Source of the DNA: Phytophthora sp. 'mugwort'
Taxonomy: Eukaryota > Oomycota > Peronosporomycetes > Peronosporales > Peronosporaceae
Direction of reading: 5' to 3'
NCBI GenBank assembly: GCA_033558025.1
Contig: JAUCEF010000004.1
Coordinates: 2,418,001-2,482,000 of the forward strand
DNA: 64,000 nucleotides
Shown here: positions 1 to 9,226 of the stretch, one piece after another
How positions within the stretch are numbered: the first letter of the stretch is position 1
Layout of the letters: each line of letters opens with the position of its first letter
Notes under the pieces: model-generated
Seen by the model: the letters and a program-made list of their open reading frames with translations, nothing else
Databases searched by the model: none
What the model was told of the DNA's origin: nothing
Program-made: the position numbers and the translations under genes

Positions 1-3000
1 CTCGCTTGAAACTCGATGCCGTGCGTCTTCGTGCCCTGAATGTACCTGAAGACCCTCTTGAGCGCCTGCCAGTGTGTCGGACATGGGTCTGCTGCAAACT
101 GGCTGAGAACTCCCACTGCTGCTGCGAGGTCCGGGCGTGTGCCTACCATGAGATACATGAGGCATCCCACAGCGTTCCGGTATGGCACGTTTACCATGGT
201 CTCGTCGTGCTTGCAGCCGCCCTCGCACATGGCCTTGGTCAGCTTGAGGCCCGGATCCTGTGGCGTCTTAACAGGGTTGCTCTTCTCCATGTTGAACTTC
301 TCCAGAATGTCTTTCGCAAACTTGGTTTGCCGCATCGACACCTTCCCTGTCGTCATATCTTGATCGATTTCCATGCCGAGGAAGTACTTGAGGTGGCCCA
401 GGTCCGTCATCTCGAAACGGTCACTGAGCGCCTTCTTCGTCGACTTGAGCAGCTTGTCGTTGTTACTTGCGAGGATCAGGTCGTCGACATATAGCGCCAC
501 GAAGATCATGTCTTGGTCGTCACGCTTGAAGTAGATGCAGTGGTCAGACTCGCACTTCTTGAACCCTAGCTTGAGCATGAGGTCGTCGATGGTCTTGTTC
601 CACATCCGCGGCGACTGCTTCAAACCGTAAAGAGACCGCTTGAGCTGACAGACATAGTCCGGGTGCTTTTCATCGATGTAGCCGTCCGGCTGTGCCATGT
701 AGATGTCTTCGTCTAACAAACCGTTCAGGAAAGCTGTCTTGACATCCATCTGGTGCACCATGAGATTGTACTTGGCCGCCAGACTGAGCAGGATCCTGAT
801 CGACGTGAACTTGGCCACTGGCGCGAAAGTCTCGTCGTAGTCGATGCCGTACTTCTGCGAAAATCCCTTGGCCACCAGTCGCGCCTTGAACCGTTCGATC
901 TCTCCAGCCTGGTTCTCCTTCACACGGAACACCCATCGGTTGCCGATTGCCTTGCGTCCTTTTGGCAGCGGCACGAGGATCCACGTCTCGTTCTTGCGGA
1001 GCGACTCGACCTCCGAGTCACACGCCTCCTTCCACTTGACTGCGTCGCTGGATTCCATCGCCGACTTGAACGTGGTCGGCATTTCTCCCACTGAATTCAC
1101 GACGTATGCAGCTTCGAAGTCTTGACTTTCTTGAGCCGCAGCCGACATCTCGTCCAGAGTCAGGTGTCGACTCTGCCGCTTGGCACTTGGAACTTCCACA
1201 GCTTCTTCCAGCGACTGCGTCCGCGGGTGTCGCTTGCTGCCTGGTTCAAAACCTTCGTCCCGCGCTGTTTCTTCGTCTTCTTCTTCTTCGTCTTCTTCTT
1301 CTTTGTCGTCTTCATCCGACTGCAACGAATCTTGACCCGTCGTCTCTTCATCTTGAATGACCACCACCTCCCTCTGATGGTAGTCACGTCTCCCACTGTC
1401 GAAGACGTCTTCCATAAACTGCGCGTCGCGGCTCACCAGCACGCGACCGCTCTTGGTCTCTTCGAAACGGTACGCTTTCTCATGCTCCGAGTATCCCAGG
1501 AACCGACAGCGCACCGACCGAGCGTCAAACTTGGTGCGCTTCTCCTTCGGCACGTGCACGTACGCGTGGCAACCGAATACCTTGAGGTTCGCTAGCAGCG
1601 GTTTCTTGCCTGTCCAAACCTGGTGCGGCGACTTGTCGTGGTTGATGGCACGCGTCGGACACCGATTACGGAGGAACGTAGCTGTCACGATAGCTTCACC
1701 CCAATACGTCTTGGGCAATCCAGCATGTTCCAGCATGCAACGCGCACACTCCACCAACGTCCGGTTCATGCGCTCGGCGACTCCGTTCAGCTGAGGCGTG
1801 TATGGCGGCGTGAACTTCTGCATGATACCACGGTCCGCACAGAACTTGGCCATCTCACCCGAAGTGTACTCGCCGCCGTTGTCGCTCCGCAGCATTTTCA
1901 CGCGCTTGCCAGTCTGGGTCTCAGCTAACGCGACGAATTGCGCGAACTTGTCGGCCACCTCGGACTTGTTGCGCAGCAAGTACACCACACAGAAGTGCGA
2001 CTTGTCATCGATAAACGTGACAAAATAGCGCTTGCCTCCAAAGGTCGGCGTCTGCATGGGACCGCATACATCACTGTGTACGACTTCTAGCACTTGCTTG
2101 GCACGGTTTGGCGACGTCTTCATGTAGCTTACTCGCGTTTGCTTGCCGAGTGAGCATCCGTCGCACAGCTCCCACTGCTTCACCGACGCCATGTCGATAC
2201 CAACACCGTAGCCCTTCTTGACGATGGCGTCTAGACCGCCATGGCCGATGTGACCAAGTCGAAGGTGCCAGAGGTACGACGTGGTGTCCCCTTGGCGATC
2301 CTTCGAACTTGCCGCATTGGCCTCGTCAGGCATCATCGGAGTCATGCACAGCTTGAACAGTCCTTTGCCCTCACGAGCGCCGAGCTTCCACTTGAGACTC
2401 TTCGTTTCAGCGAAGCACCCGCCGCTCTCGAAGATAACTGGCCCGACGTCCTTAGTGAACCGACCAACCGAAAACAGGTTGCGCGACAGCTTCGGAATGT
2501 GCCACACGTTCGTGAGTACACCCTTCTTCATGCCGCGCGGGGTCTTCATCGACATCACAATGTCGCCGGTCCCCACAGCCTGAACCACACCGTCGTCCGC
2601 GAGATGCACGTCCACCGGAGAGATCTTCTTGTAGTTCTTCATGTACTCCTTCGAGTACGTCATGTGCTGCGTCGCACCCGAGTCGACCAGCCACACTCCA
2701 TTCGACTTGGAGGCACCCGTGTTACCACCAACCGAGAAGAGGAAGTCGCCAGAGTCATCTTCACTCTGCGCGACATTCGCTCGTTGCGGCCTCTGCCGCT
2801 CCGCGTTCTCGCGGATTCGCACCGGACACTTGGCGATCCAATGTCCGTGCTCGCCACAGTAGTGACAGGCACTAGTCTTCTGCGCCTGCCGACCCTTGCG
2901 CTTATTGTCGCTTGTCATGAACGCTTGACCTTGACCGTGCGCGGTGCCGTCCGTACCGCCACCTTGTTCCTTGCGCTTCATGTCCTCATGCAGCAGCCGA

Positions 3001-3593
3001 GACGTCACGAGTTCCCACGACAGTGAGTCGGCTCTCGACTCCAACGCCGTGATCAGGAACTGGTACGACTCGCTCAGACTTCCCAAAAGCGTGATCACCA
3101 AGTCGTCCTCGCTGACCGGAGCGCCCACTGCGTCGAGCTGCTCCGCCAGCGTCTTGATTTTGTTGATGTGCTCCAGCACATCATCACCTTCGTCCATCAT
3201 CGTCGTGAAGAAACGTCGACGAAGAAAGAGCTTGTTGGCCAAACTCTTCTTCTCGAAGTGTCCTTCCAGTCTTGACCATGCATCATGCGCGCCACTCGCC
3301 GAGCGAACCAGCGGCAGCTGCGAATCCTCCATCGCGAGACAGATCATCGCCAGCGCCTTGCGCGACTTCTTCCGAAAGAGCGCTTGATCCGCCGCAGTCT
3401 GGCAGTGCTCCAGCTTCACTTCCCCACTTGTCACTTCCCACAGTTCGCGCTCCTCGAGCACCATCTGCATCTTGAACTTCCACGTGTGGAAGTTAGTTCC
3501 GTCGAACTTGTTAATGCGGGCGGTAGTCGAAGTGGCGTCCATGGCGAAGGCGTAGTCGGGGTCTTGGTCAGGGAAGACGGGGCTTGGGCTCAT
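1..3593 (-). CDS. A1-i Copia polyprotein (gag-PR-IN-RT), C-terminus outside window
   Basis: About the first 1197 codons of a family-A polyprotein; the frame is open from the ATG at 3593 to the window edge. Order seen: gag (N-terminus with INKFDG and HTWKFKMQ), zinc knuckle CX2CX4HX4C of nucleocapsid type, protease VDSGATQH, GAG-pre-integrase WHLRLGH, DDE integrase core, acidic linker, and RT with the catalytic YVDD at about 480-491. RNase H lies beyond the edge. The start ATG sits in the primer-binding site just downstream of the LTR, as in all full copies here. In this family the single polyprotein is normally processed by its own protease into capsid and enzymes that replicate the element in a cytoplasmic particle. 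No frameshift or stop is visible in the part present. Confidence 0.9.
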   Translation of the reverse strand, partial: MSPSPVFPDQDPDYAFAMDATSTTARINKFDGTNFHTWKFKMQMVLEERELWEVTSGEVKLEHCQTAADQALFRKKSRKALAMICLAMEDSQLPLVRSASGAHDAWSRLEGHFEKKSLANKLFLRRRFFTTMMDEGDDVLEHINKIKTLAEQLDAVGAPVSEDDLVITLLGSLSESYQFLITALESRADSLSWELVTSRLLHEDMKRKEQGGGTDGTAHGQGQAFMTSDNKRKGRQAQKTSACHYCGEHGHWIAKCPVRIRENAERQRPQRANVAQSEDDSGDFLFSVGGNTGASKSNGVWLVDSGATQHMTYSKEYMKNYKKISPVDVHLADDGVVQAVGTGDIVMSMKTPRGMKKGVLTNVWHIPKLSRNLFSVGRFTKDVGPVIFESGGCFAETKSLKWKLGAREGKGLFKLCMTPMMPDEANAASSKDRQGDTTSYLWHLRLGHIGHGGLDAIVKKGYGVGIDMASVKQWELCDGCSLGKQTRVSYMKTSPNRAKQVLEVVHSDVCGPMQTPTFGGKRYFVTFIDDKSHFCVVYLLRNKSEVADKFAQFVALAETQTGKRVKMLRSDNGGEYTSGEMAKFCADRGIMQKFTPPYTPQLNGVAERMNRTLVECARCMLEHAGLPKTYWGEAIVTATFLRNRCPTRAINHDKSPHQVWTGKKPLLANLKVFGCHAYVHVPKEKRTKFDARSVRCRFLGYSEHEKAYRFEETKSGRVLVSRDAQFMEDVFDSGRRDYHQREVVVIQDEETTGQDSLQSDEDDKEEEDEEEEDEETARDEGFEPGSKRHPRTQSLEEAVEVPSAKRQSRHLTLDEMSAAAQESQDFEAAYVVNSVGEMPTTFKSAMESSDAVKWKEACDSEVESLRKNETWILVPLPKGRKAIGNRWVFRVKENQAGEIERFKARLVAKGFSQKYGIDYDETFAPVAKFTSIRILLSLAAKYNLMVHQMDVKTAFLNGLLDEDIYMAQPDGYIDEKHPDYVCQLKRSLYGLKQSPRMWNKTIDDLMLKLGFKKCESDHCIYFKRDDQDMIFVALYVDDLILASNNDKLLKSTKKALSDRFEMTDLGHLKYFLGMEIDQDMTTGKVSMRQTKFAKDILEKFNMEKSNPVKTPQDPGLKLTKAMCEGGCKHDETMVNVPYRNAVGCLMYLMVGTRPDLAAAVGVLSQFAADPCPTHWQALKRVFRYIQGTKTHGIEFQA

Positions 3594-3597
3594 AACC

Positions 3598-3951
3598 AAA
3601 AGGCTTGGTCACTTGATGGCAAAATGCAAAGTGATTGATTTAGGTCCTTAGTTCGCAAACTCCTTGCTACCTCTAAGCCTACAGTTCTACCTACTGGGTA
3701 CACTCTACTGGATTCTCTACTGGATACTGAGTTACTTCAGCCAATCAGGGAGTGCCACGTAGAGCCCATCATGTACCCACAATCTTGTACCCACCCATGG
3801 CGTAATTGTCCGTGGCGTAAACACCGTCCCATAAACACCGTGACGTAATCTTCGTCTCGTAATCACAGGATGATTGCGATGCCACTGAGTGAAGGTCATA
3901 CCGGTATCCTACCGGTATACAGCAGCTGGTCGAGACGTCTCCTTGACAACA
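3598..3951 (-). repeat. A1 LTR (354 bp) shared by A1-i (5') and A1-ii (3')
   Basis: Reads TGTTGTCAAGG...AAGCCTTTT on the minus strand. A polyprotein start and PBS abut one end, and a polyprotein C-terminus runs into the other. It carries the full-length form that includes the 22-bp U3 segment missing at 8053-8384. Confidence 0.93.
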
Positions 3952-6900
3952 CTCCCACTCGACTCGACAGCCTTCAGCGCTTCGATGCCGAGTTTGCTCC
4001 GGAGCACACTGAACTGCGTCGCAGAGATTGGCTTCGTCATGATGTCCGCCAGCATGTCGGTTGTCGAAACATACTGCAGCACCACTTGACCGTCTTCCAC
4101 CTTCTCGCGCACGAAATGGTAGCGAATGTCGATGTGCTTGGTGCGCTTGTGGAATTCGGGATTCTTGGCCAACGCGATGGAACCTTGGTTGTCCTCGTAG
4201 ATCTTGATTGCTTCATCGCTTGTCATCTCGCCGAGCTCGCACAGGAACACCTTGAGCCACACCGCCTCTTGTGTCGCCTCCGATAGCGCCATGTACTCAG
4301 CTTCCGTCGAAGACAGCGCCACTGTCCGCTGCTTCTTGCTCCTCCAGCTGATGCATCCGCCATTCATCATGAACGCGTAGCCACTTGTACTTCTTCTTGA
4401 CTCGATGTCTCCAGCCCAGTCGGCATCTGAATAGCCTTGGGGTCCGTCGTCGCAGCTCGCTTGAAACTCGATGCCGTGCGTCTTCGTGCCTTGAATGTAC
4501 CTGAAGACCCTCTTAAGCGCCTGCCAGTGTGTCGGACATGGGTCTGCTGCAAACTGGCTGAGAACTCCCACTGCTGCTGCGAGGTCCGGGCGTGTGCCTA
4601 CCATGAGATACATGAGGCATCCCACAGCGTTCCGGTATGGCACGTTTACCATGGTCTCGTCGTGCTTGCAGCCGCCCTCGCACATGGCCTTGGTCAGCTT
4701 GAGGCCCGGATCCTGTGGCGTCTTAACAGGATTGCTCTTCTCCATGTTGAACTTCTCCAGAATGTCTTTCGTAAATTTGGTTTGCCGCATTGACACCTTC
4801 CCTGTCGTCACATCTTGATCGATTTCCATGCCGAGGAAGTACTTGAGCTGGCCCAGGTCCGTCATCTCGAAACGGTCACTGAGCGCCTTCTTCGTCGACT
4901 TGAGCAGCTTGTCGTTGTTACTTGCGAGGATCAGGTCGTCGACATATAGCGCCACGAAGATCATGTCTTGGTCGTCACGCTTGAAGTAGATGCAGTGGTC
5001 AGACTCGCACTTCTTGAACCCTAGCTTGAGCATGAGGTCGTCGATGGTCTTGTTCCACATCCGCGGCGACTGCTTCAAACCGTAAAGAGACCGCTTGAGC
5101 TGACAGACATAGTCCGGGTGCTTTTCATCGATGTAGCCGTCCGGCTGTGCCATGTAGATGTCTTCGTCTAACAAACCGTTCAGGAAAGCTGTCTTGACAT
5201 CCATCTGGTGCACCATGAGATTGTACTTGGCCGCCAGACTGAGCAGGATCCTGATCGACGTGAACTTGGCCACTGGCGCGAAAGTCTCGTCGTAGTCGAT
5301 GCCGTACTTCTGCGAAAATCCCTTGGCCACCAGTCGCGCCTTGAACCGTTCGATCTCTCCAGCCTGGTTCTCCTTCACACGGAACACCCATCGGTTGCCG
5401 ATTGCCTTGCGTCCTTTTGGCAGCGGCACGAGGATCCACGTCTCGTTCTTGCGGAGCGACTCGACCTCCGAGTCACACGCCTCCTTCCACTTGACTGCGT
5501 CGCTGGATTCCATCGCCGACTTGAACGTGGTCGGCATTTCTCCCACTGAATTCACGACGTATGCAGCTTCGAAGTCTTGACTTTCTTGAGCCGCAGCCGA
5601 CATCTCGTCCAGAGTCAGGTGTCGACTCTGCCGCTTGGCACTTGGAACTTCCACAGCTTCTTCCAGCGACTGCGTCCGCGGGTGTCGCTTGCTGCCTGGT
5701 TCAAAACCTTCGTCCCGCGCTGTTTCTTCGTCTTCTTCTTCTTCGTCTTCTTCTTCTTTGTCGTCTTCATCCGACTGCAACGAATCTTGACCCGTCGTCT
5801 CTTCATCTTGAATGACCACCACCTCCCTCTGATGGTAGTCACGTCTCCCACTGTCGAAGACGTCTTCCATAAACTGCGCGTCGCGGCTCACCAGCACGCG
5901 ACCGCTCTTGGTCTCTTCGAAACGGTACGCTTTCTCATGCTCCGAGTATCCCAGGAACCGACAGCGCACCGACCGAGCGTCAAACTTGGTGCGCTTCTCC
6001 TTCGGCACGTGCACGTACGCGTGGCAACCGAATACCTTGAGGTTCGCTAGCAGCGGTTTCTTGCCTGTCCAAACCTGGTGCGGCGACTTGTCGTGGTTGA
6101 TGGCACGCGTCGGACACCGATTACGGAGGAACGTAGCTGTCACGATAGCTTCACCCCAATACGTCTTGGGCAATCCAGCATGTTCCAGCATGCAACGCGC
6201 ACACTCCACCAACGTCCGGTTCATGCGCTCGGCGACTCCGTTCAGCTGAGGCGTGTATGGCGGCGTGAACTTCTGCATGATACCACGGTCCGCACAGAAC
6301 TTGGCCATCTCACCCGAAGTGTACTCGCCGCCGTTGTCGCTCCGCAGCATTTTCACGCGCTTGCCAGTCTGGGTCTCAGCTAACGCGACGAATTGCGCGA
6401 ACTTGTCGGCCACCTCGGACTTGTTGCGCAGCAAGTACACCACACAGAAGTGCGACTTGTCATCGATAAACGTGACAAAATAGCGCTTGCCTCCAAAGGT
6501 CGGCGTCTGCATGGGACCGCATACATCACTGTGTACGACTTCTAGCACTTGCTTGGCACGGTTTGGCGACGTCTTCATGTAGCGTACTCGCGTTTGCTTG
6601 CCGAGTGAGCATCCGTCGCACAGCTCCCACTGCTTCACCGACGCCATGTCGATACCAACACCGTAGCCCTTCTTGACGATGGCGTCTAGACCGCCATGGC
6701 CGATGTGACCAAGTCGAAGGTGCCAGAGGTACGACGTGGTGTCCCCTTGGCGATCCTTCGAACTTGCCGCATTGGCCTCGTCAGGCATCATCGGAGTCAT
6801 GCACAGCTTGAACAGTCCTTTGCCCTCACGAGCGCCGAGCTTCCACTTGAGACTCTTCGTTTCAGCGAAGCACCCGTCGCTCTCGAAGATAACTGGCCCG

Positions 6901-8048
6901 ACGTCCTTAGTGAACCGACCAACCGAAAACAGGTTGCGCGACAGCTTCGGAATGTGCCACACGTTCGTGAGTACACCCTTCTTCATGCCGCGCGGGGTCT
7001 TCATCGACATCACAATGTCGCCGGTCCCCACAGCCTGAACCACACCGTCGTCCGCGAGATGCACGTCCACCGGAGAGATCTTCTTGTAGTTCTTCATGTA
7101 CTCCTTCGAGTACGTCATGTGCTGCGTCGCACCTGAGTCGACCAGCCACACTCCATTCGACTTGGAGGCACCCGTGTTACCACCAACCGAGAAGAGGAAG
7201 TCGCCAGAGTCATCTTCACTCTGCGCGACATTCGCTCGTTGCGGCCTCTGCCGCTCCGCGTTCTCGCGGATTCGCACCGGACACTTGGCGATCCAATGTC
7301 CGTGCTCGCCACAGTAGTGACAGGCACTAGTCTTCTGCGCCTGCCGACCCTTGCGCTTGTTGTCGCTTGTCATGAACGCTTGACCTTGACCGTGCGCGGT
7401 GCCGTCCGTACTGCCACCTTGTTCCTTGCGCTTCATGTCCTCATGAAGCAGCCGAGACGTCACGAGTTCCCACGACAGTGAGTCGGCTCTCGACTCCAAC
7501 GCCGTGATCAGGAACTGGTACGACTCGCTCAGACTTCCCAAAAGCGTGATCACCAAGTCGTCCTCGCTGACCGGAGCGCCCACTGCGTCGAGCTGCTCCG
7601 CCAGCGTCTTGATCTTGTTGATGTGCTCCAGCACATCATCACCTTCGTCCATCATCGTCGTGAAGAAACGCCGACGAAGAAAGAGCTTGTTGGCCAAACT
7701 CTTCTTCTCGAAGTGTCCTTCCAGTCTTGACCATGCATCATGCGCGCCACTCGCCGAGCGAACCAGCGGCAGCTGCGAATCCTCCATCGCGAGACAGATC
7801 ATCGCCAGCTCCTTGCGCGACTTCTTCCGAAAGAGCGCTTGATCCGCCGCAGTCTGGCAGTGCTCCAGCTTCACTTCCCCACTTGTCACTTCCCACAGTT
7901 CGCGCTCCTCGAGCACCATCTGCATCTTGAACTTCCACGTGTGGAAGTTAGCTCCGTCGAACTTGTTGATGCGGAAGGCAGAAGGCGGCGTGGCGTCCAT
8001 GGCGAAGGCGTAGTCGGGGTCTTCAGAGAAGGCGGGGCTTGGGCTCAT
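3909..8048 (-). CDS. A1-ii Copia polyprotein (gag-PR-IN-RT-RNase H), intact ORF
   Basis: A 1379-codon uninterrupted polyprotein. Start is the ATG at 8048 inside the primer-binding site; the stop (TAG, 3909-3911) lies 41 bases inside the 3' LTR, so the last residues ([13 protein letters not shown]) are LTR-encoded. Motifs by analogy with the identically organised A1-iv: zinc knuckle near residue 243, protease Asp near 304, DDE integrase near 508/571/607, RT YVDD at 4935-4946, RNase [10 protein letters not shown] and TEAEY near the C-terminus. Odd points: the N-terminus is A2-type (PPSAFRINKFDG) on an otherwise A1 body, so it is a subfamily mosaic. All key catalytic residues look present, so the copy is potentially autonomous, though activity cannot be judged from sequence. 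Confidence 0.95.
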   Translation of the reverse strand: MSPSPAFSEDPDYAFAMDATPPSAFRINKFDGANFHTWKFKMQMVLEERELWEVTSGEVKLEHCQTAADQALFRKKSRKELAMICLAMEDSQLPLVRSASGAHDAWSRLEGHFEKKSLANKLFLRRRFFTTMMDEGDDVLEHINKIKTLAEQLDAVGAPVSEDDLVITLLGSLSESYQFLITALESRADSLSWELVTSRLLHEDMKRKEQGGSTDGTAHGQGQAFMTSDNKRKGRQAQKTSACHYCGEHGHWIAKCPVRIRENAERQRPQRANVAQSEDDSGDFLFSVGGNTGASKSNGVWLVDSGATQHMTYSKEYMKNYKKISPVDVHLADDGVVQAVGTGDIVMSMKTPRGMKKGVLTNVWHIPKLSRNLFSVGRFTKDVGPVIFESDGCFAETKSLKWKLGAREGKGLFKLCMTPMMPDEANAASSKDRQGDTTSYLWHLRLGHIGHGGLDAIVKKGYGVGIDMASVKQWELCDGCSLGKQTRVRYMKTSPNRAKQVLEVVHSDVCGPMQTPTFGGKRYFVTFIDDKSHFCVVYLLRNKSEVADKFAQFVALAETQTGKRVKMLRSDNGGEYTSGEMAKFCADRGIMQKFTPPYTPQLNGVAERMNRTLVECARCMLEHAGLPKTYWGEAIVTATFLRNRCPTRAINHDKSPHQVWTGKKPLLANLKVFGCHAYVHVPKEKRTKFDARSVRCRFLGYSEHEKAYRFEETKSGRVLVSRDAQFMEDVFDSGRRDYHQREVVVIQDEETTGQDSLQSDEDDKEEEDEEEEDEETARDEGFEPGSKRHPRTQSLEEAVEVPSAKRQSRHLTLDEMSAAAQESQDFEAAYVVNSVGEMPTTFKSAMESSDAVKWKEACDSEVESLRKNETWILVPLPKGRKAIGNRWVFRVKENQAGEIERFKARLVAKGFSQKYGIDYDETFAPVAKFTSIRILLSLAAKYNLMVHQMDVKTAFLNGLLDEDIYMAQPDGYIDEKHPDYVCQLKRSLYGLKQSPRMWNKTIDDLMLKLGFKKCESDHCIYFKRDDQDMIFVALYVDDLILASNNDKLLKSTKKALSDRFEMTDLGQLKYFLGMEIDQDVTTGKVSMRQTKFTKDILEKFNMEKSNPVKTPQDPGLKLTKAMCEGGCKHDETMVNVPYRNAVGCLMYLMVGTRPDLAAAVGVLSQFAADPCPTHWQALKRVFRYIQGTKTHGIEFQASCDDGPQGYSDADWAGDIESRRSTSGYAFMMNGGCISWRSKKQRTVALSSTEAEYMALSEATQEAVWLKVFLCELGEMTSDEAIKIYEDNQGSIALAKNPEFHKRTKHIDIRYHFVREKVEDGQVVLQYVSTTDMLADIMTKPISATQFSVLRSKLGIEALKAVESSGSVVKETSRPAAVYR

Positions 8049-8052
8049 AACC
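8041..8052 (-). other. Primer-binding site of A1-ii, overlapping the start codon
   Basis: GGTTATGAGCCC on the minus strand, immediately inside the 5' LTR. It matches the complement of the initiator tRNA-Met anticodon arm (GGGCUCAUAACC); the ATG at 8048 is the polyprotein start. Confidence 0.8.
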
Positions 8053-8384
8053 AAAAGGCTTGGTCACTTGATGGCAAAATGCAAAGTGATTGATTTAGGT
8101 CCTTAGTTCGCAAACTCCTTGCTACCTCTAAGCCTACAGTTCTACCTACTGGGTACACTCTACTGGATTCTCTACTGGATACTGAGTTACTTCAGCCAAT
8201 CAGGGAGTGCCACGTAGAGCCCATCATGTACCCACAATCTTGTACCCACCCATGGCGTAATTGTCCGTGGCGTAAACACCGTCCCATAAACACCGTGACG
8301 TAATCTTCGTCTCGCCACTGAGTGAAGGTCATACCGGTATCCTACCGGTATACAGCAGCTGGTCGAGACGTCTCCTTGACAACA
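8053..8384 (-). repeat. A1 5' LTR, 22-bp deletion variant (332 bp)
   Basis: Same termini as the 354-bp A1 LTR, but it lacks the 22 bases between GTGGC and GAGACG in U3. The same deletion occurs in the 3' LTR of A1-iii (37613-37944). Confidence 0.93.
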
Positions 8385-8386
8385 GT

Positions 8387-8878
8387 GACAACATCGACTT
8401 TCGCGGGTACTCGGACGCGGACTGGGCTGGCGACCTCGCGGACCGCAAGTCGACTTCCGGCTACACGTTCATGCTAATGGGTGCACCAGTGAGCTGGGGA
8501 AGCAAGAAGCAGTCAAGTGTTTCGCTGTCTACGAGTGAGGCGGAGTACATCGCACTCAGTCTGGCGATCCAAGAAGGCAAGTGGATTCATCGCCTGTTGT
8601 GCGAGATTTTGACGGCAGCGAACAAATCGGGGCCAGAGCTCAAGATCCTCGAAGACAACCAGTCGTGCATCAAGATGACGAAGAACCCAGTGAACCATGG
8701 TCGCGCCAAGCACATCGACATCAAGTACCATCACATCCGTGATGAGGTCAAGCGCGGCGAAGTCAAGCTCGAGTACTGCGAGACTTCTATCATGCTGGCG
8801 GACATCATGACCAAGGCACTGCCAGGACCACGCCACACGGATCTGACGGCGTCCCTCGGAATCCACGCGTGTTCGTGA
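8387..8878 (+). pseudogene. HB polyprotein C-terminal fragment (RNase H)
   Basis: Encodes the RNase H end of a B polyprotein: [24 protein letters not shown], then [16 protein letters not shown] and LADIMTKAL. The first bases match B2 (GDNIDFRG) while the extreme C-terminus (ASLGIHACS) is B1-type, so the fragment is recombinant. The N-terminal 1150 or so residues are absent because the A1 array cuts in at 8384/8385. B1-i is inserted at the penultimate codon; the first LTR bases supply a TGA at once, so only the final His is lost at this end. Not functional alone. Confidence 0.85.
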
Positions 8879-9219
8879 TGAAAGGTGTTGAGGTCTTGAA
8901 GCGAGGCTTGGATTGAGCGGAGGGAGTTCTGCACTTGGGTGCGGGGACCGGAGTGAAGACCACTTGAGCTGAAGAAGGAAGATTCGAAAGTGATTGATTT
9001 ATCGGAGCTTACACTACCTAGTCTACCACATAGATATGCAGCCCTGCATCCAATCATTTGGTGCATCCAATCACCAACACTCCGCACTCGTCCAATCATC
9101 CTACTCGTCTAATCATCGGTTGCGTAAACAACGTACCGTAAACATCGCGGGATCGTGTTGGACCGGTTCGGGTTAACCGGTTACTGGTACACAGTACCAA
9201 AACCTGGCAACCCTCAATA
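8876..9219 (-). repeat. B1-i 3' LTR (344 bp)
   Basis: On the element strand TATTGAGGG...CTTTCATCA; abuts the polypurine tract GAGGGGGCG on the internal side and TSD GTTCG outside. Confidence 0.95.
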
Positions 9220-9226
9220 CGCCCCC

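Larger units (their letters stand above)
1..3951 (-). mobile_element. A1-i: Ty1/Copia-type LTR retrotransposon, left-truncated by window edge
   Basis: Minus-strand A1 element. Its 5' LTR is 3598-3951 and its polyprotein runs from 3593 off the left edge. It forms a tandem array with A1-ii: the LTR at 3598-3951 is at once the 5' LTR of this copy and the 3' LTR of A1-ii, with no target duplication between them. Its gag is pure A1 type (A1 N-terminus and A1 mid-gag), unlike A1-ii, A1-iii and A1-iv, which carry A2 patches. Confidence 0.93.
3598..8384 (-). mobile_element. A1-ii: complete Copia-type element, tandem partner of A1-i
   Basis: 5' LTR 8053-8384, polyprotein 8048-3909, 3' LTR 3598-3951 (shared). 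The outer junction at 8384/8385 enters B-element coding sequence. The five bases there (GTGAC, 8385-8389) are the predicted target duplication, whose partner would lie left of the window. The two LTRs differ by a 22-bp indel, unexpected for a single insertion and consistent with LTR-LTR recombination building the array. Internal sequence is complete. Confidence 0.92.

Noticed and set aside
3598..8384. An envelope or extra gene downstream of RNase H
   Set aside because: In all complete copies the polyprotein reaches the LTR directly, leaving no room for another ORF.
8377..8396. TGTTGTCA present both in the A1 LTR end and the adjacent B sequence, suggesting homologous recombination at this junction
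   Set aside because: The eight-base match lies one base off the junction, and a normal insertion with target GTGAC explains the sequence; kept only as a coincidence unless the left flank lacks GTGAC.
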